A DNA stretch of 64,000 nt from Cantharellus purpuraceus (GCA_025174535.1 JALBUN010000049.1:372001-436000), one strand, 5' to 3'; counted from the stretch's first letter, positions 11,245-23,169 are shown. The notes: generated by a model from the letters alone, not told the origin. Numbers and translations: made by a program.

Positions 11245-12680
11245 TGTTTTGGAACCTGCAAAATTATGGTGTTAGGGCAAACTCTAAATCACCACAATTC
11301 CATGAATGAACAGCTGAGAAGAATATCAAACCCTGCTGCAGCACAACTCCAGAAATGATTTAACATTTGTACTTTGGTTACAATCCTTTGTATTGGTCAA
11401 TGCAGACTATATGCAGAAAGGTAATATGTTTCTTAGCAGCAAGAAATGAATAAGACTTCCAGAGTCCAGAGTTCACGGATGCTTAGGGGTCCAGATATTC
11501 CAAAAAGAGGGGAATGCACTTAGAGGCTAAAGGAAGTAGGTGGATGAATCCAACCATCCAACCAGTGGCACTCAGAAGCAGGTAACAGCGATGTGTGAAG
11601 TAGTCTAGCAACTGCTTCACACAAGTTCAAGATTCTAATGCTCTGCAAAGGCAGTACACACTAGTAACTTAAACAAGAGCACTAATGGCAGGACTATCGA
11701 CAGACAATCTCACCCTGTAGATTTGTAGTCATGTGAGGCAGATACTACACTCACGCCCAAAGCAGGAATATCACTACTTCGAGTGCAATCAAGTACAGTT
11801 ACACAACTGTAAGCGACCCTTGAACTGGACAATCAACAGTTACTGAGATATAGAGGATGACACTGTATGTCACTTTAGTCACACTGGTGTGCAGAAGATG
11901 GGTAGGATATGTTTAATATGTTACTATTTCAGAGGCAGAATGGCCTCCTTATATATTGTATTTACAGGGGCTGACTAATGCTTCTGGAATATTCTACCTA
12001 TTAATAGATGGAAACTACTGGAAGGTTGTGGAAGGTGGAAGAAAGGGGTAGAATATTCCAAGCCAATCACAGGTTCTGATCACTGCATTAACACTGATCA
12101 GGAGCTGAATAATGGTTCTGGAAAGTTCTATCTAATAATAGAAGGAAACAGCTAGAATGTTATGGAAAGGGGTAGAATATTCCAAGGCAATCACCTGATT
12201 TGATCACCCATCAGCTGATTTGATCTCTGAACTAGGCACTGATCAGGCAAAAAGAAGGGTGTCCACCCTGTTTTCTGCACTGGTTTGGACATCCATGGAT
12301 AGCCACATCTCATGTGATGATCTGCATGGAAAATAGTGCCCTGAGAGGCTGTGGTTGTCAAGTTAGAGAATATTTATTGATCAGAGACATCTGAGCTTGA
12401 ATTCAGGCCAAATGCCTGGTCCAAAGGTGGATAGCCAGCTGTGCAAAGGTTTGTGGGCGCCTATGGGTCCACAACTGTAGCACAGCAGAAATAAATGATT
12501 CTGGGCTGAGTTCTGCATGGAATATTCCCAAAAAAATATGGAAAAATAGAGAATATTTGAATAAGTCCATTCCAGGTACAAGCATCAAATATATGCTGAT
12601 ATTTAGGAATGGAAAAGCAAAGAATAGCACATTGGTGCTGCATAAATGGAATTTGATAGGGAAAAGGTGGTTCCCATACA
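11245..12680 (-). mobile_element. Solo LTR family A (A2), TSD GATGG
   Basis: A complete 1,436-bp LTR running TGTTTTGGAACC to GGTTCCCATACA on the plus strand, so the LTR sense is minus. The 5-bp duplication GATGG sits at 11240-11244 and 12681-12685. No internal region is attached, so this is a solo LTR. In LTR sense, two perfect heat-shock elements lie at 12116-12128 and 11982-11994, with a TATA box just downstream. Confidence 0.92.
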
Positions 12681-13087
12681 GATGGCATGATGTGATATGT
12701 GTATTGTATGCATGAAGTTACAGTTTTAGGAGGGGCAGCTGTCAATTTTCAGGGACTTTTTTGTTTTGACCTAAGTAATTTGGACCGTGGGAAAACTGGA
12801 GATGGTGGTGGTATGAGAACAAGCGCCCTCCTTTGTTCAGTAAGATATGGACACAAATAAGAATCAACTAGGTAGCAGAGGATGAGGGAGAGAATGATAT
12901 GATTGGATACAGTTTGTGCTGTGATGAGAGCGAGAGGTGGGGAGGTTGATGAGATGTTAATAGCAGGGATGAGATGGTGCCTTTGAGATTCAATGCAATC
13001 AATGCAGCAACCAAAACCAAGATTAAAATCACAACATGCATGCGCAAGCAAAACCAGGGGTGCTCCCCCCTCAAATAGAATAAATAA
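12681..13087. other. Spacer between LTR A2 and the lipase gene
   Basis: The first part continues the sequence interrupted by LTR A2; the rest is the 3' flank of the lipase gene. No gene seen. Confidence 0.5.
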
Positions 13088-15203
13088 TCATGCATACTCC
13101 CACTCACAGCTCCCTGTCTTGACTTCGTTCAACGCTATCCAATAGCTTGCTGTTCCGTGGGCAACCACACCCCCAATCAGGGGCAACTTTTGCACCCATC
13201 GCAACAACTGCTTTTTCTTGACCGACTCCTTGTCCGAATGCAGCAGGGACACATTTGTCATCAGTGCACTCTCAATTTGCACGTGTGACCCAGGTACGAT
13301 GTGCGTCTCGCCGGAGACTATGCTGGGTGACGGCACGGCCTTCAGCCGTAGCTCGGTCCCGATGTGTGCGCTATTGTGGGAAGATGCGATGATAAGTAAC
13401 ATGGCTGGGAAAAAGGTAACGCACTATGAAAACAGGTTGTAAGGAGAAAGGTTCCAATCCGAATAGTCACCAGAGTGGGGCAAGCCACAAGCAACGACGT
13501 CGAGGCCATTGGTAACCCTCCACATTGTCCGGGGGTGATCAGCGTCATGGTTCATACGGTTGTTGAAAGCTGGCAGCAATGACGACAACAATCAGTAACC
13601 ACAATGTTAAATGCCAGGGTGGTTATACGCACCATTGACCGAGTCCACGTCACACAGAATCGGTGCTGCAAACAAGTACGCGTCGCGCACCATGACGTTC
13701 TTGCCCAAGTCGCGCGGCTCGTTGATCTGACGTGCGTACACGAGCGATGCAAGAGAGCATCCGGTTGAGTGACCAGTCGTCCAGACATTGATCTGAGTAC
13801 CAAGAGGCTTGTCCGCAAGTAGGAGCTTTGACGTTGCCTTGACAGCCTCACGAATCGTGTCGTACGGGAGACGAGCACCAGGCTTGATCTTGCGTGGGAA
13901 GATCTTGTCCACAAATCCGCCGTGAGCTGGAACACACGTCAGACAACACCATTCTAAACACACAACTGTAAGCCTTACCTTTTCCCCATCCCCTAATCCA
14001 ATGTCCAGCGTCGCGTGGGTTGAACGAAAAGTCCGTAGTCCATTCAACGAATTCGGTCGGGCTGGTCCCCTTGAAGGCAAGAATGATCCAACTACTCGCA
14101 GGGTCCCAGAACATCCCGCAGAATGCGCTGCCTTGGCTGTTGAGCTCGGAGACCGTGTTGTACCGCACACCAAGACGCGAGGCGAATGCGGCAAGTGCGT
14201 CCTCTTTAACATTTGCATGCAGGTGAATGTTCACATCCTGCGCAACATCGGGGCCAAGGATGGCGGATAGAAGTTCACCGGGTCTTGACGCTTGTAGGCC
14301 TGTAGGTTGGCGGTAAGCGTGTCGGCGTGGATGGTGGCGCGTGGAAGCGTCAAGTGCTCCACGAAGAGGTGCAGATGTACGCTCATACATCAGTGCCGAG
14401 CACTGTAATCTGAGGCAAGGCATGTGTCAGTGAGAACGTAGGGTGCGGCAAGATCACAAACAATAGCTTAGCGATCTAAACCACCCAAAGCTAGAGAATG
14501 AGCTACTCATTCGTCGGTAGCAAAAGAGATGCTTACATCAAGATTAAAGACTCGCTTGGTAGATGTGTTTAAACTGCCGTTCAGCGGCCTGGCTAAGGCG
14601 GCTCGAGCAGCTTCGATCTGCTCAGCTGACAACTCTTCGAACATCTTGGGGTATGCTGTTAAGAGAATGTCGTCAGGACCGTGAGCTGTAACCTTGAACT
14701 GCAAAACCTACTCACCGGCATTGATCATGCTCAGACCTTTGGCTCGTGTTCGCGACCAATGGATGAATGCTTTAGCCAGTAATGGATGGTTGGCGACGAG
14801 ACACCAGAGGAGCAAGAAGGACACGATCCACGAGGACACGAAAGCAAATGCGACAATAGATATCCCGTCAAAAATGGCTGTGAAACGATGAGATCAGAAC
14901 AATCGATTGAGGTCGGACCCGTATAAACTCACTTGTAGGAAAGAAGAATGTGCTCCATAGTGCTCTTGTCCACATGTCCCAAAGGTACTTGATATATCGA
15001 CGTGTCGTACGACAGAAGAGGTATGTATAGCTGTTAGAGATAACCTTGGGCACGGAACGCCGCCGCCATTGTTGAAAGAGGTATGCGAGCTTGTCTGCAT
15101 GTAGAGCACGCAGTTGTTCACTGGGTTTGTCACGGACATGACCCGCTTTTAGCCAGGAAGTCCCTGGGTATGGGGACGAGATGGCATGCTTGGCTCGTGC
15201 CAT
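13088..15203 (-). CDS. Class 3 lipase with N-terminal membrane segment
   Basis: Seven exons join in frame on the minus strand to 565 residues: 15203-14933, 14877-14716, 14655-14537, 14402-13979, 13926-13633, 13569-13425, 13370-13088, all introns GT-AG. Residues 97-121 (VAFAFVSSWIVSFLLLWCLV region) form a transmembrane helix. An alpha/beta-hydrolase of the lipase 3 type follows: oxyanion segment ILAFKGTSP, nucleophile Ser379 in TTGHSTGCSLAS, Asp447 in TNGLDVV and His474 in YAHIGTEL. The product is probably a membrane-anchored acylglycerol lipase. The start is the first Met in frame (MARAKHAI); an upstream exon cannot be excluded. The gene lies between transposons but shows no frame damage. Confidence 0.87.
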
Positions 15204-15249
15204 GGGAACTATCGTCGCAGGAGTAGGATAGAAGTTCACTGCTAAACGG

Positions 15250-16030
15250 TAACTCAGTCTGTCATTACAAATTCTCTAGAAACTATACCACATGATATCA
15301 CCTTAGTCCTCGGGTTGCTGGACCCCTCGATGTTAGGGAACTCGGCGTTTCATTCGCGTAACAAGTACGACACTCCCCTTCAATACAAGGATTCCTCGAC
15401 CCTGAGTTTGCTCACCAGATACCTATGCCGTTGCATGTCTAATCCCTTCGTCATAATGTCCGCTGGGTTTTCTTTTGACGAGACATAGGTAAGCGCTGCT
15501 TCGTTTGAAGACACTTTCTCGCGGATGAAGTGGTAAGTGACGGTTCTATGTATGTCGTGCGGGGGTGGTAGGTAACGTCGTGGGATAGCGATGACTCCCC
15601 GATTGGATGGACGTGGGACCCGCCTGTTCTAGCCCAACTCGGTGAGTAGGCTTTACATCCAGACTAATTGTTTCTTCCCTTCTGCCAGGGCGATGTATTC
15701 GGCCTCGGTAATTAACAAAGTCACCGACCATTGCTTTTGGAGCTCCAGGCTACGCGTCCACCTATGACCATAGCGACGTACCTGCCGATGGATAACGCTT
15801 CAATGCGGTTAGCATAACCGGTAAGTCCAGTTTTTCATCCCTGTTGAAAACAACACCAGGGTCGCGTGTCCCTTCAGATATGCTTCACTGCAGTCGGTGT
15901 TCAGTTCCTTGTGTTGTAGTGAACTGGCTGAGATGCTGGATCGCGAAGCCGAGGTCAGGGCGAGTGCTGAGCCCCCGTCAAACAAAAATCCTGCGGCGCT
16001 GGGAAACCAGCTATGGCCGGCCATTAGTTA
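15250..16030 (-). mobile_element. Decayed Ty1/copia 3' end (copia remnant 1)
   Basis: On the minus strand TEAEYIALAEGR (RNase H) is recognisable near 15700-15680. HFIREKVSSNEAALTYVSS and NPADIMTKGLDMQRH follow at about 15552-15390, ending in a stop at 15382-15380. This is the usual C-terminus of copia polyproteins. A polypurine tract (TTGAAGGGGAG in sense, 15383-15373) precedes TGTCGTACTTG at 15372, the likely start of the 3' LTR, which runs toward the lipase start codon. Frames are broken by several shifts. Confidence 0.7.
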
Positions 16031-16067
16031 TTGGTTGGCCTCTCATCACGTGAACAGCCACATCATC

Positions 16068-16262
16068 GACAATGTAAAAACTAGGGTTCATGGGAGTAGA
16101 AGACTAGTTAGATTGATAATATGTGCACTTATGATCATAACATCATACCTAGGGTTCGTGGGAGTAGAAGACTAGTATCTCCCACGAACCCCGCTGTCTA
16201 CTTCTATAGTTGCATGCCAAATAGATCCAAATGATTAGTCGTTGTCACGTCACTTCGCAACA
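16068..16262 (-). repeat. Putative LTR of copia remnant 2 with nested hairpin
   Basis: In minus sense the polypurine tract CAAGGGGGTG is followed by TGTTGCGAAGTG (from 16262), and a possible end CTAGTTTTTACA lies at 16068. Inside, CTAGGGTTCRTGGGAG plus TAGAAGACTAG occurs twice. GGGTTCGTGGGAG (16152-16164) pairs perfectly with CTCCCACGAACCC (16179-16191). The left end is my guess. Confidence 0.5.
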
Positions 16263-16285
16263 CACCCCCTTGACGCGACGCGTCT

Positions 16286-17052
16286 TTATCGAATTCCCAT
16301 CGACGATCGATTTCGTTCCATTGTTTCGCGTGGGAGGGCCTTGGTCAATATATCCGCGGTCATGTCTCTTGTCGGTACGTATTGCACTTTCAATTCTCCA
16401 TTTGTAACTCTGTCCCGCAGCCAGAAATATTGCAAATCCAGATGCTTCATACGTCCATGGTGCTCGGGGTTGCAGGCTACCGACAATGCTGATTGATTAT
16501 CCATATTCAGGTTTGTTGGTTTATCCTGTTGAGACCTACTTTGCCAAATAATTGTTGCATCCAGATTGTCTCTGTTCCTGCCATTGCTGCAGCTATGTAT
16601 TTGGCTTCCGTAGTCGATAATGCTACGACTGTTTGGAGCTTGCTCCCCCAGCATGTTGCACCTCCACCAAGTTTTAATACGTGTCCGGAAGTCGATTGCC
16701 CGCAGTCTGGATCACCTCCATGGTCTGCATCGGCCCATACTTCTAAGTCTTGGTTTGGGGCATCTGGTGAATAGGTGAGTTTGAGATTGATCATTCCTTT
16801 CAAGTAATGGAGCAAGTGTTTTACAGCCTGCCAGTGTGCTTGCCCTGGATTTGAACTGTACCTCGCTAGGTGACTGACAGCATATGCTATGTCTGGGCAT
16901 GTTGTGATCGCAACATAGTTTAGAGCTCCAACTGCATTGAGGTAAGGTATCTGTTCCATCCTTGCTTTTTCTTCCTGATTGGTAGGCCCCATGGCGGTAC
17001 TGAGCGGTAGTGCTGGGAGCATCGGTGTGGTCACTGGCTGGCAGTTGGACAT
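16286..17052 (-). pseudogene. Copia RNase H region
   Basis: Two overlapping frames cover the C-terminus of a copia polyprotein. VGALNYVAITTCPDIAYAVS, PGQAHWQAVKHLLHYLKG, WADADHGGDPDCGQSTSG and ALSTTEAKYIAAAMAGTE read in the first. Then NMDNQSALSVACNPEHHGR and RDMTADILTKALPRE follow in the shifted second frame. DNQSA and DADHGGD carry RNase H acidic residues. A frameshift near 16600 separates the two. Confidence 0.8.
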
Positions 17053-17058
17053 ATCAAA

Positions 17059-17377
17059 ATGATTCAGTATTTCCTCAATGTCCTGTTTGCCCTATTGTAT
17101 TTAACACCCACTCCAAGAAGCCCTGTGATTGGACCTAGATCTTTGAGCTTGAACATATCAGTGATACTCTGTTTGATGCAATCGATCTCCTGCTTGGAAT
17201 TTGAGATCAGTGTTAGATCATCAATGAAAACAGGTATGATAATCTTGATGGCTTTGTTCATCCATATGTATATGCTGGAATCAGATCGCAGCCATTTTAA
17301 TCCCAGGCCCTCTAGGCATCCCCCTAGTCTATCATACCAGAGTCTCCTGCTTTGCCATAAGCCATACAACCCCTTTT
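17059..17377 (-). pseudogene. Copia reverse transcriptase, C-terminal part
   Basis: Reads GLYGLWQSRRLWYDRLGG, then SIYIWMNKAIKIIIPVFIDD with LTLISN, where FIDDL replaces the usual YVDDL catalytic box, and LKDLGPITGLLGV. This is the palm/thumb of a copia RT. It continues on the far side of the LTR B insertion at 17918. Confidence 0.75.
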
Positions 17378-17917
17378 TGTTATGCACTAGGTCCGATTGG
17401 GGGTCGGAGATTGGGTCAGAAGTTGGGTTGGAGGTTTGGTTGGAGGCAGAGAGGGAGTCGGGGTACGTTGTGGGGTCGGAGTGGACTTGGCATCAGCTTA
17501 TGTGCTGCACCCTCACTAATACCGGTGTCTGAGATTTCAGAGATGGAGTATGACTTAGAGAGTTAGGATCGGACTTAGGAACTAGGCGTGATTTGATATT
17601 CAAACTGGGGAATGAAGTCCCCAGTTGGGCAACTTAAATACATATTTGAAATCTAATAATAATTACTCCAGTGATGGGTCTCCAAGGCCAACGGCCTTAC
17701 ATGAGTATGTCCGAGTCCAACAGGGACGGATGTCCTGGTTCCTATGGTGATGCTGATGCATCAATCTGAACCAGACACAGATGGGCGAGATTCAGTGGTG
17801 ACAATTGGACAGATAAGTGGAGATGTGACAGTCCCCAAATGGAGTATAGATTTCATATGCGTGGGGATCTGAGTGGATCGGACAGGGATCTGGGCATTAA
17901 TGAATATAGTCATAACA
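17378..17917 (-). mobile_element. Solo LTR family B, TSD CTTTT
   Basis: 540 bp from TGTTATGCAC to GTCATAACA on the plus strand (LTR sense minus), flanked by CTTTT at 17373-17377 and 17918-17922. Inserted in the RT of copia remnant 2. Closely related to the LTRs of the complete gypsy element at 46830-54605. Confidence 0.93.
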
Positions 17918-18129
17918 CTTTTGAATCTTGCAAACTTGATTTGGTCCTCCTTTACGATATCCTTCAGGCTGTTCCATATATATATTGGTGTTTGTGTTAA
18001 GTATGCCATTCAGGTAAGCATTTGATATATCTATTGATTCAATGTGTGCACCTGATATTGCCGCTTGTGCAAGGATGGCTCAGAGTGTTGCCCATCTGGC
18101 ATTAGGTGCAAAAATCTCATCAAAGTCAA
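17918..18129 (-). pseudogene. Copia reverse transcriptase, N-terminal part
   Basis: Minus-strand reading across small frameshifts gives FDEIFAPNARWATL, then ESIDISNAYLNGIL, then IYMEQPEGYRKGG and QVCKIQK. This corresponds to the D(I/V)xxAYLNG catalytic region of copia RTs. An in-frame stop follows WATL. Confidence 0.75.
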
Positions 18130-19170
18130 TGTTTTGGAACCTGCAAAATTAGGGCAAACTCTAAATCACCACAATTCCATGAATGAACAGCTGAGAAGAA
18201 TATCAAACCCTGCTGCAGCACAACTCCAGAAACAATTTAACATTTGTACTTTGGTTACAATCCCTTGTATTGGTCAATGCAGACTATATGCAGAAAAGTA
18301 ATACATTTCTTAGCAGCAAGAAATGAATAAGACTTCCAGAGTCTAGAGTTCATGGATGCTTAGGGGTCCAGATATTCCAAAAAGAGGGGAATGCACTTAG
18401 AGGCTAAAGGAAGTAGGTGGATGAATCCAACCATCCAACCAGTGGCACTCAGAAGCAGGTAACAGCGATGTGTGAAGTAGTCTAGCAACTGCTTCACACG
18501 AGTTCAAGCTTCTAATGCTCTGCAAAGGCAGTACACACTAGTAACTTAAACAAGAGCACTAATGGCAGGACTATCGACAGACAATCTCACCCTGTAGATT
18601 CGTAGTCACGTGAGGCAGATACTACACTCACGCCCAAAGCAGGAATATCACTACTTCGAGTGCAATCAAGTACAGTTACACAACTGTAAAAGATCCTTGA
18701 ACTGGTAATCAACAGTTACTGAGATAGAGGATGACACTGTATGTCACTTTAGTCACACTGGTGTGCAGAAGATGGGTAGGATATGTTTAATATGTTACTA
18801 TTTCAGAGGCAGAATGGCCTCCTTATATATTGTATTTACAGGGGCTGACTAATGCTTCTGGAATATTCTACCTATTAATAGATGGAAACTACTGGAAGGT
18901 TGTGGAAGGTGGAAGAAAGGGGTAGAATATTCCAAGCCAATCACAGGTTCTGATCACTGCATTAACACTGATCAGGAGCTGAATAATGGTTCTGGAAAGT
19001 TCTATCTAATAATAGAAGGAAACAGCTAGAATGTTATGGAAAGGGGTAGAATATTCCAAGGCAATCACCTGATTTGATCACCCATCAGCTGATCTGATCC
19101 CTGAACTAGGCACTGATCAGGCAAAAAGAAGGGTGTCCACCCTGTTTTCTGCACTGGTTTGGACAGCCAT
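18130..19170 (-). mobile_element. LTR family A, truncated copy (A3)
   Basis: Begins TGTTTTGGAACC directly after the copia fragment (left flank GTCAA). It follows the A2 sequence to a point just before the distal U3, where the next LTR A4 begins. Right end lost. Confidence 0.85.
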
Positions 19171-20624
19171 TGTATGGGAACTGGTTTTCCCTTAAAAGAT
19201 CTTGTTTAAAGTCCCGAAACTGTACAATTTCGCTTCATGGCCTTAAAATATCAGCATATATGTGCTGCTTTCTCTTGATTCAGGGCCATTCAAATATTCT
19301 CTATTTTTTCATATTTTTTTTGGGAAATTTCCATGCAGAAATGAGTCTACAAACTTATTGTTCTGCTGGGCGAAGTTTTGGGACCCACATGGACCCACAA
19401 ACCTTCGCAGATGTCAGCAGCCCCAAAGTCAGCTGGAGTCACCTGGACTACTGACTCATTTTCAATCACATGACTCATTTTAATCTCCGACTCAATCTGG
19501 TCACCACTGCCAGTAAATCCTCAATATCTTCGCAACCACTGCACCTCCTGACTCCATTTTCAGTGGAGAGTTCAATAGAAGCTGTGCCTACCCATAGCTG
19601 TGCTAATCAGCCTGGGAAACGAAGTATTGACCGAGTTATTTGAGTAATGGTGACTCATGCAATGACTCCTGCCATGACTCATGCTATGACTCCTTCCATG
19701 ACTCATACCATGACTCCTGTGATTACTCATACTATGACTCCTGCTCTGAGTCACACTATGACTCCATCCATGACTCATGCCATGAGTCAGAGCAAATCCA
19801 AGCAGCTCATTGGCTAGGAAACTTCCACCCCCTTCTCACATATTCCACTAGCTTCCAGTAGTTTCCATCTATTAATAGGTAGAAGTTTCCAGTAGTATTA
19901 GTCAGCTCCTGTAAATACAATATAAAAGGAGCCCATTCTGCCTCTGAATAAATAACCATTTTCCACCCCATCATTTGCACATCAGTGTGACTAGAGTGAC
20001 ATACAGTGTCATCCTCTATATCTCAGTAACTGTTGATTGTCCAGTTCAAGGGTTGCTTACAGTTGTGTAACTGTATTTGATTGCACTTGAAGTAGTGATT
20101 GTCCTGCTTTGGGCGTGAGTGTAGTATCTGCCTCACATGACTACAAATCTACAGGGTGAGATTGTCTGTCGATAGTCCTGCCATTAGTGCTCTTGTTTAA
20201 GTTACTAGTGTGTACTGCCTTTGCAGAGCATTAGAATCTTGAACTTGTGTGAAGCAGTTGCTAGACTACTTCACACATCGCTGTTACCTGCTTCTGAGTG
20301 CCACTGGTTGGACAGTTGGATTCATCCACCTACTTCCTCTAGCCTCTAAGTGCATTCCCCTCTTTTTGGAATATCTGGACCCCTAAGCATCCGTGAACTC
20401 TAGACTCTGGAAGTCTTATTCATTCCCTACTGCTAAGAAACGTATTACCTTCCTGCGTATTGTCTGCATTGACCATTACAACGGATTGTAACCAAAGTAC
20501 AAACATTAAATCGTTTCTGGAGTTGTGCTGCAGTAGGATTTGATATTCTTCTCAGCTGTTCATTCACGGAATTGTGGTGATTTAGAGTTTGCCCTAACAC
20601 CATAATTTTGTGGGTTCCAAAACA
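19171..20624 (+). mobile_element. LTR family A, subfamily II (A4)
   Basis: Runs TGTATGGGAACT to TTCCAAAACA, 1,454 bp. Its U3 differs from subfamily I: it has a 12-bp-period TGACTC array (19651-19789) instead of intact heat-shock elements. The TATA box is AATATAAAAGG. Left flank GCCAT and right flank GACGG do not match, so one side has been rearranged. Confidence 0.85.
19651..19789 (+). promoter_or_regulatory. 12-bp-period array of TGACTC/TGAGTC sites in LTR A-II U3
   Basis: Twelve units spaced exactly 12 bp apart, mostly alternating TGACTCA and TGACTCC with two TGAGTCA. TGA(C/G)TCA is the core site of Gcn4/AP-1-type bZIP factors. The same array has ten units in the copies at 40904-41018 and 45716-45830, so it expands and shrinks by whole units. 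It lies upstream of the LTR TATA box, the place expected of an enhancer. Confidence 0.6.
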
Positions 20625-20711
20625 GACGGGGATCTGGACGTTAATGAATATAGTCATAACATTCAGAATGATTGAGTTTGGATGTGGAAATCCATGATGA
20701 CTCTTCATTGG
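20625..20711 (-). mobile_element. LTR B end joined to a gypsy chromodomain fragment
   Basis: 20625-20661 is the 5' terminal 37 bp of LTR B in minus orientation. 20662-20711 matches the chromodomain coding region of the gypsy element (compare 58285-58330). It is a leftover of a minus-oriented gypsy copy whose 5' part may be 27332-28058. Confidence 0.6.
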
Positions 20712-21924
20712 TGTTTTGGAACCCACAAAATTATGGTGTTAGGGCAAACTCTAAATCACCACAATTCTGTGAGTGAACAGCTGAGAAGGATATCAAACCC
20801 TGCTGCAGCACAACTCCAGAAACAATTTAACATTTGTACTTTGGTTACAATCTTGTATTGGTCAATGCAGATGATATGCAGGAAGGTAATATGTTTCTTA
20901 GCAGTAGGGAATGAATAAGACTTCCAGAGTCTAGAGTTCATGGACACTTAGGGGTCCAGATATTCCAAAAAGAGGGGAATGCACTTAGAGGCTAGAGGAA
21001 GTAGATGGATGAATCCAATCATCCAACCAGTGACACTCTGAAGCAGGTAACAGCAATGAAGTAGTCTGCTTCACACGAGTTCAAGATCCTAATGCTCTGC
21101 TAAGGCAGTACACACTCGTAACTTAAACAAAGAGCACTAATGGCAGGACTATTGACAGACAGTCTCACCCTGTAGATTCATAGTCATGCAAGGTAGATAC
21201 TACACTCATGCCTAAAGCAGGACAATCACTACTTCAAGTGCAATCAAATACAGTTACACAACTGTAAGCAACCCTTGAACTGGACAATCAACAGTTACTG
21301 AGATATAGAGGATGACACTGTATGTCACTCTAGTCACACTGATGTGCAAATGATGGGGTAGAAAATGGTTATTTTTTCAGAGGCAAAATGGCCTCCTTAT
21401 ATACTGTATCTACAGGAGCTGACTAATCCTTCTACCTATTAATAGTTATGAGTCATGGCAGGAGTCATAACCTGAGTCATGGTAAGTGTATGGGAACCAC
21501 CTTTTCCCTATCAAATCCTATTTAGGCAGCACCAATGTGCTATACTTTGCTTTTCCATTCCTAAATATCAGCATATACATGGTGCTTGTACCTGGAATGG
21601 ACTTATTCAAATATTCTCTATTTTTCCATATTTTTTCAGGAATATTCCATGCAGAACTCAGCCCAGAATCATTTATTTCTGCTGTGCTACAGTTGTGGAC
21701 CCATCCTCTCAGGGCACTATTTTCCATGCAGATCATCACCTGAGATGTGGCTATCCATGGATGTCCAAACCAGTGCAGAAAACAGGGTGGACACCCTTCT
21801 TTTTGCCTGATCAGTGCCTAGTTCAGAGATCAAATCAGCTGATGGGTGATCAAATCAGGTGATTGCCTTGGAATATTCTACCCCTTTCCATAACATTCTA
21901 GCTGTTTCCTTCTATTATTAGATA

Positions 21925-22105
21925 GAACTTTCCAGAACCATTATTCAGCTCCTGATCAGTGTTAGTACTGTGATCAGATCCTGTGATTGGCTTGGAATAT
22001 TCTACCCCTTTCTTCCACCTTCCACAACCTTCCAGTAGTTTCCATCTATTAATAGGTAGAATATTCCAGAAGCATTAGTCAGCCCCTGTAAATACAATAT
22101 ATAAG
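21925..22105 (+). promoter_or_regulatory. LTR A-I core promoter: two heat-shock elements plus TATA
   Basis: GAACTTTCCAGAA (21925-21937) and GAATATTCCAGAA (22059-22071) each fit GAAnnTTCnnGAA perfectly. TATATAAG starts at 22098, 27 bp after the second element. The same arrangement recurs in the copies at 23950-24130 and 30579-30759 and in A2 on the minus strand. Confidence 0.65.
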
Positions 22106-22366
22106 GAGGCCATTCTGCCTCTGAAAGAATAACATATCATCATATTCTACCCATCTTCTGCACACCAGTGTGACTAAAGTGACATACAGTGTCATCCTCT
22201 ATCTCAGTAACTGTTGATTACCAGTTCAAGGATCTTTTACAGTTGTGTAACTGTACTTGATTGCACTCAAAGTAGTGATATTCCTGCTTTGGGCGTGAGT
22301 GTAGTATCTGCCTCACGTGACTACGAATCTACAGGGTGAGATTGTCTGTCGATAGTCCTGCCATTA

Positions 22367-22932
22367 GACGCTTATTCAGAAATACAACAAATACGTATGT
22401 ACAACCTATTTTCCTCAAATTTTATACAATACACTTCAATTCAAACTTATTTTCATATTTCAACATGATTCTCAAATTTTACACAATATACTAGATTAAA
22501 ACATATTTTGATATTTTGGCATAATTCTCAAAAATAATTGTTTTTTTCCTGATTTAGTGGTGGCAACTCTCTTGAGGGAACATCCAAATATCATTGATTC
22601 TTTCTTATACAATACTTGTAACATAATTTGAACTATCTTTAATCCCCACCTGGTATTTGTATATCTAAATACCCTATATAATACCAATTATATTCATATA
22701 TACATTCCTATTATATCCATGTAAATTATTATGTTCATCTCAACCAAATATCTCATCTTTTAAAGTTTATTAAAATATAGAATATATGTTTATATTTATG
22801 AAAATTTCACACATCCGAAATCTTTTAAGATATCCAAATTGTAACTCCCTGGCTTTATGTATCATTGAAATCCTGATGTATATCTCCTATACATCAGAAT
22901 ATTGTATACTGACATGATTCCGAACAAGCGTC
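22367..22932. mobile_element. AT-rich MITE with TTA target duplication (PIF/Harbinger-like)
   Basis: 566 bp inserted in an LTR A at GCCATTAGTGC. TTA is repeated at 22364-22366 and 22933-22935. The terminal inverted repeats GACGCTTATTCAGAA and TTCCGAACAAGCGTC match at 13 of 15 positions. No coding capacity. A TTA/TWA duplication is the mark of PIF/Harbinger-type transposases, so I infer mobilisation by one elsewhere in the genome. Confidence 0.8.
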
Positions 22933-23169
22933 TTAGTGCTCTTGTTTAAGTAACTAGTGTGTACTGCCTTTGCAGAGCATTAGAAGCTTGAACTCATGTG
23001 AAGCAGTTGCTAGACTACTTCACACATCGCTGTTACCTGCTTCTGAGTGCCACTGGTTGGATGGTTGGATTCATCCACCTACTTCCTTTAGCCTCTAAGT
23101 GCATTCCCCTCTTTTTGGAATATCTGGACCCCTAAGTGTCTGTGAACTCTAGACTCTGGAAGTCTTATT

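Larger units (their letters stand above)
16263..18129 (-). mobile_element. Ty1/copia remnant 2, split by a solo LTR B
   Basis: Contains RT and RNase H coding remnants on the minus strand. It is interrupted by LTR B (17378-17917, TSD CTTTT) and cut at 18129 by LTR A3. Gag, protease and integrase are absent. Confidence 0.8.

Noticed and set aside
12381..12745. Hydrophobic frames repeated at 12.4, 21.5, 23.4 and 30.1 kb (MYLEWTYSNILYFSIFF and relatives)
   Set aside because: They follow the distal U3 of LTR A wherever it is, in all three frames, without codon-like conservation.
19651..19789. Regularly spaced TGACTC units resembling a CRISPR array
   Set aside because: Unit period is 12 bp with no room for spacers, the DNA is eukaryotic, and the units sit in an LTR U3; a transcription-factor site array fits better.
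19572..19861. Ser/His-rich frames (MSHGRSHSMSH, DSCYDSFHDS)
   Set aside because: Products of translating the 12-bp LTR array in either direction; they recur only where LTR A-II recurs.
18130..20624. LTR A3 and A4 as a foldback transposon
   Set aside because: The two arms belong to different LTR subfamilies, are unequal in length and share no outer duplication; two adjacent LTR copies with loss between them is simpler.
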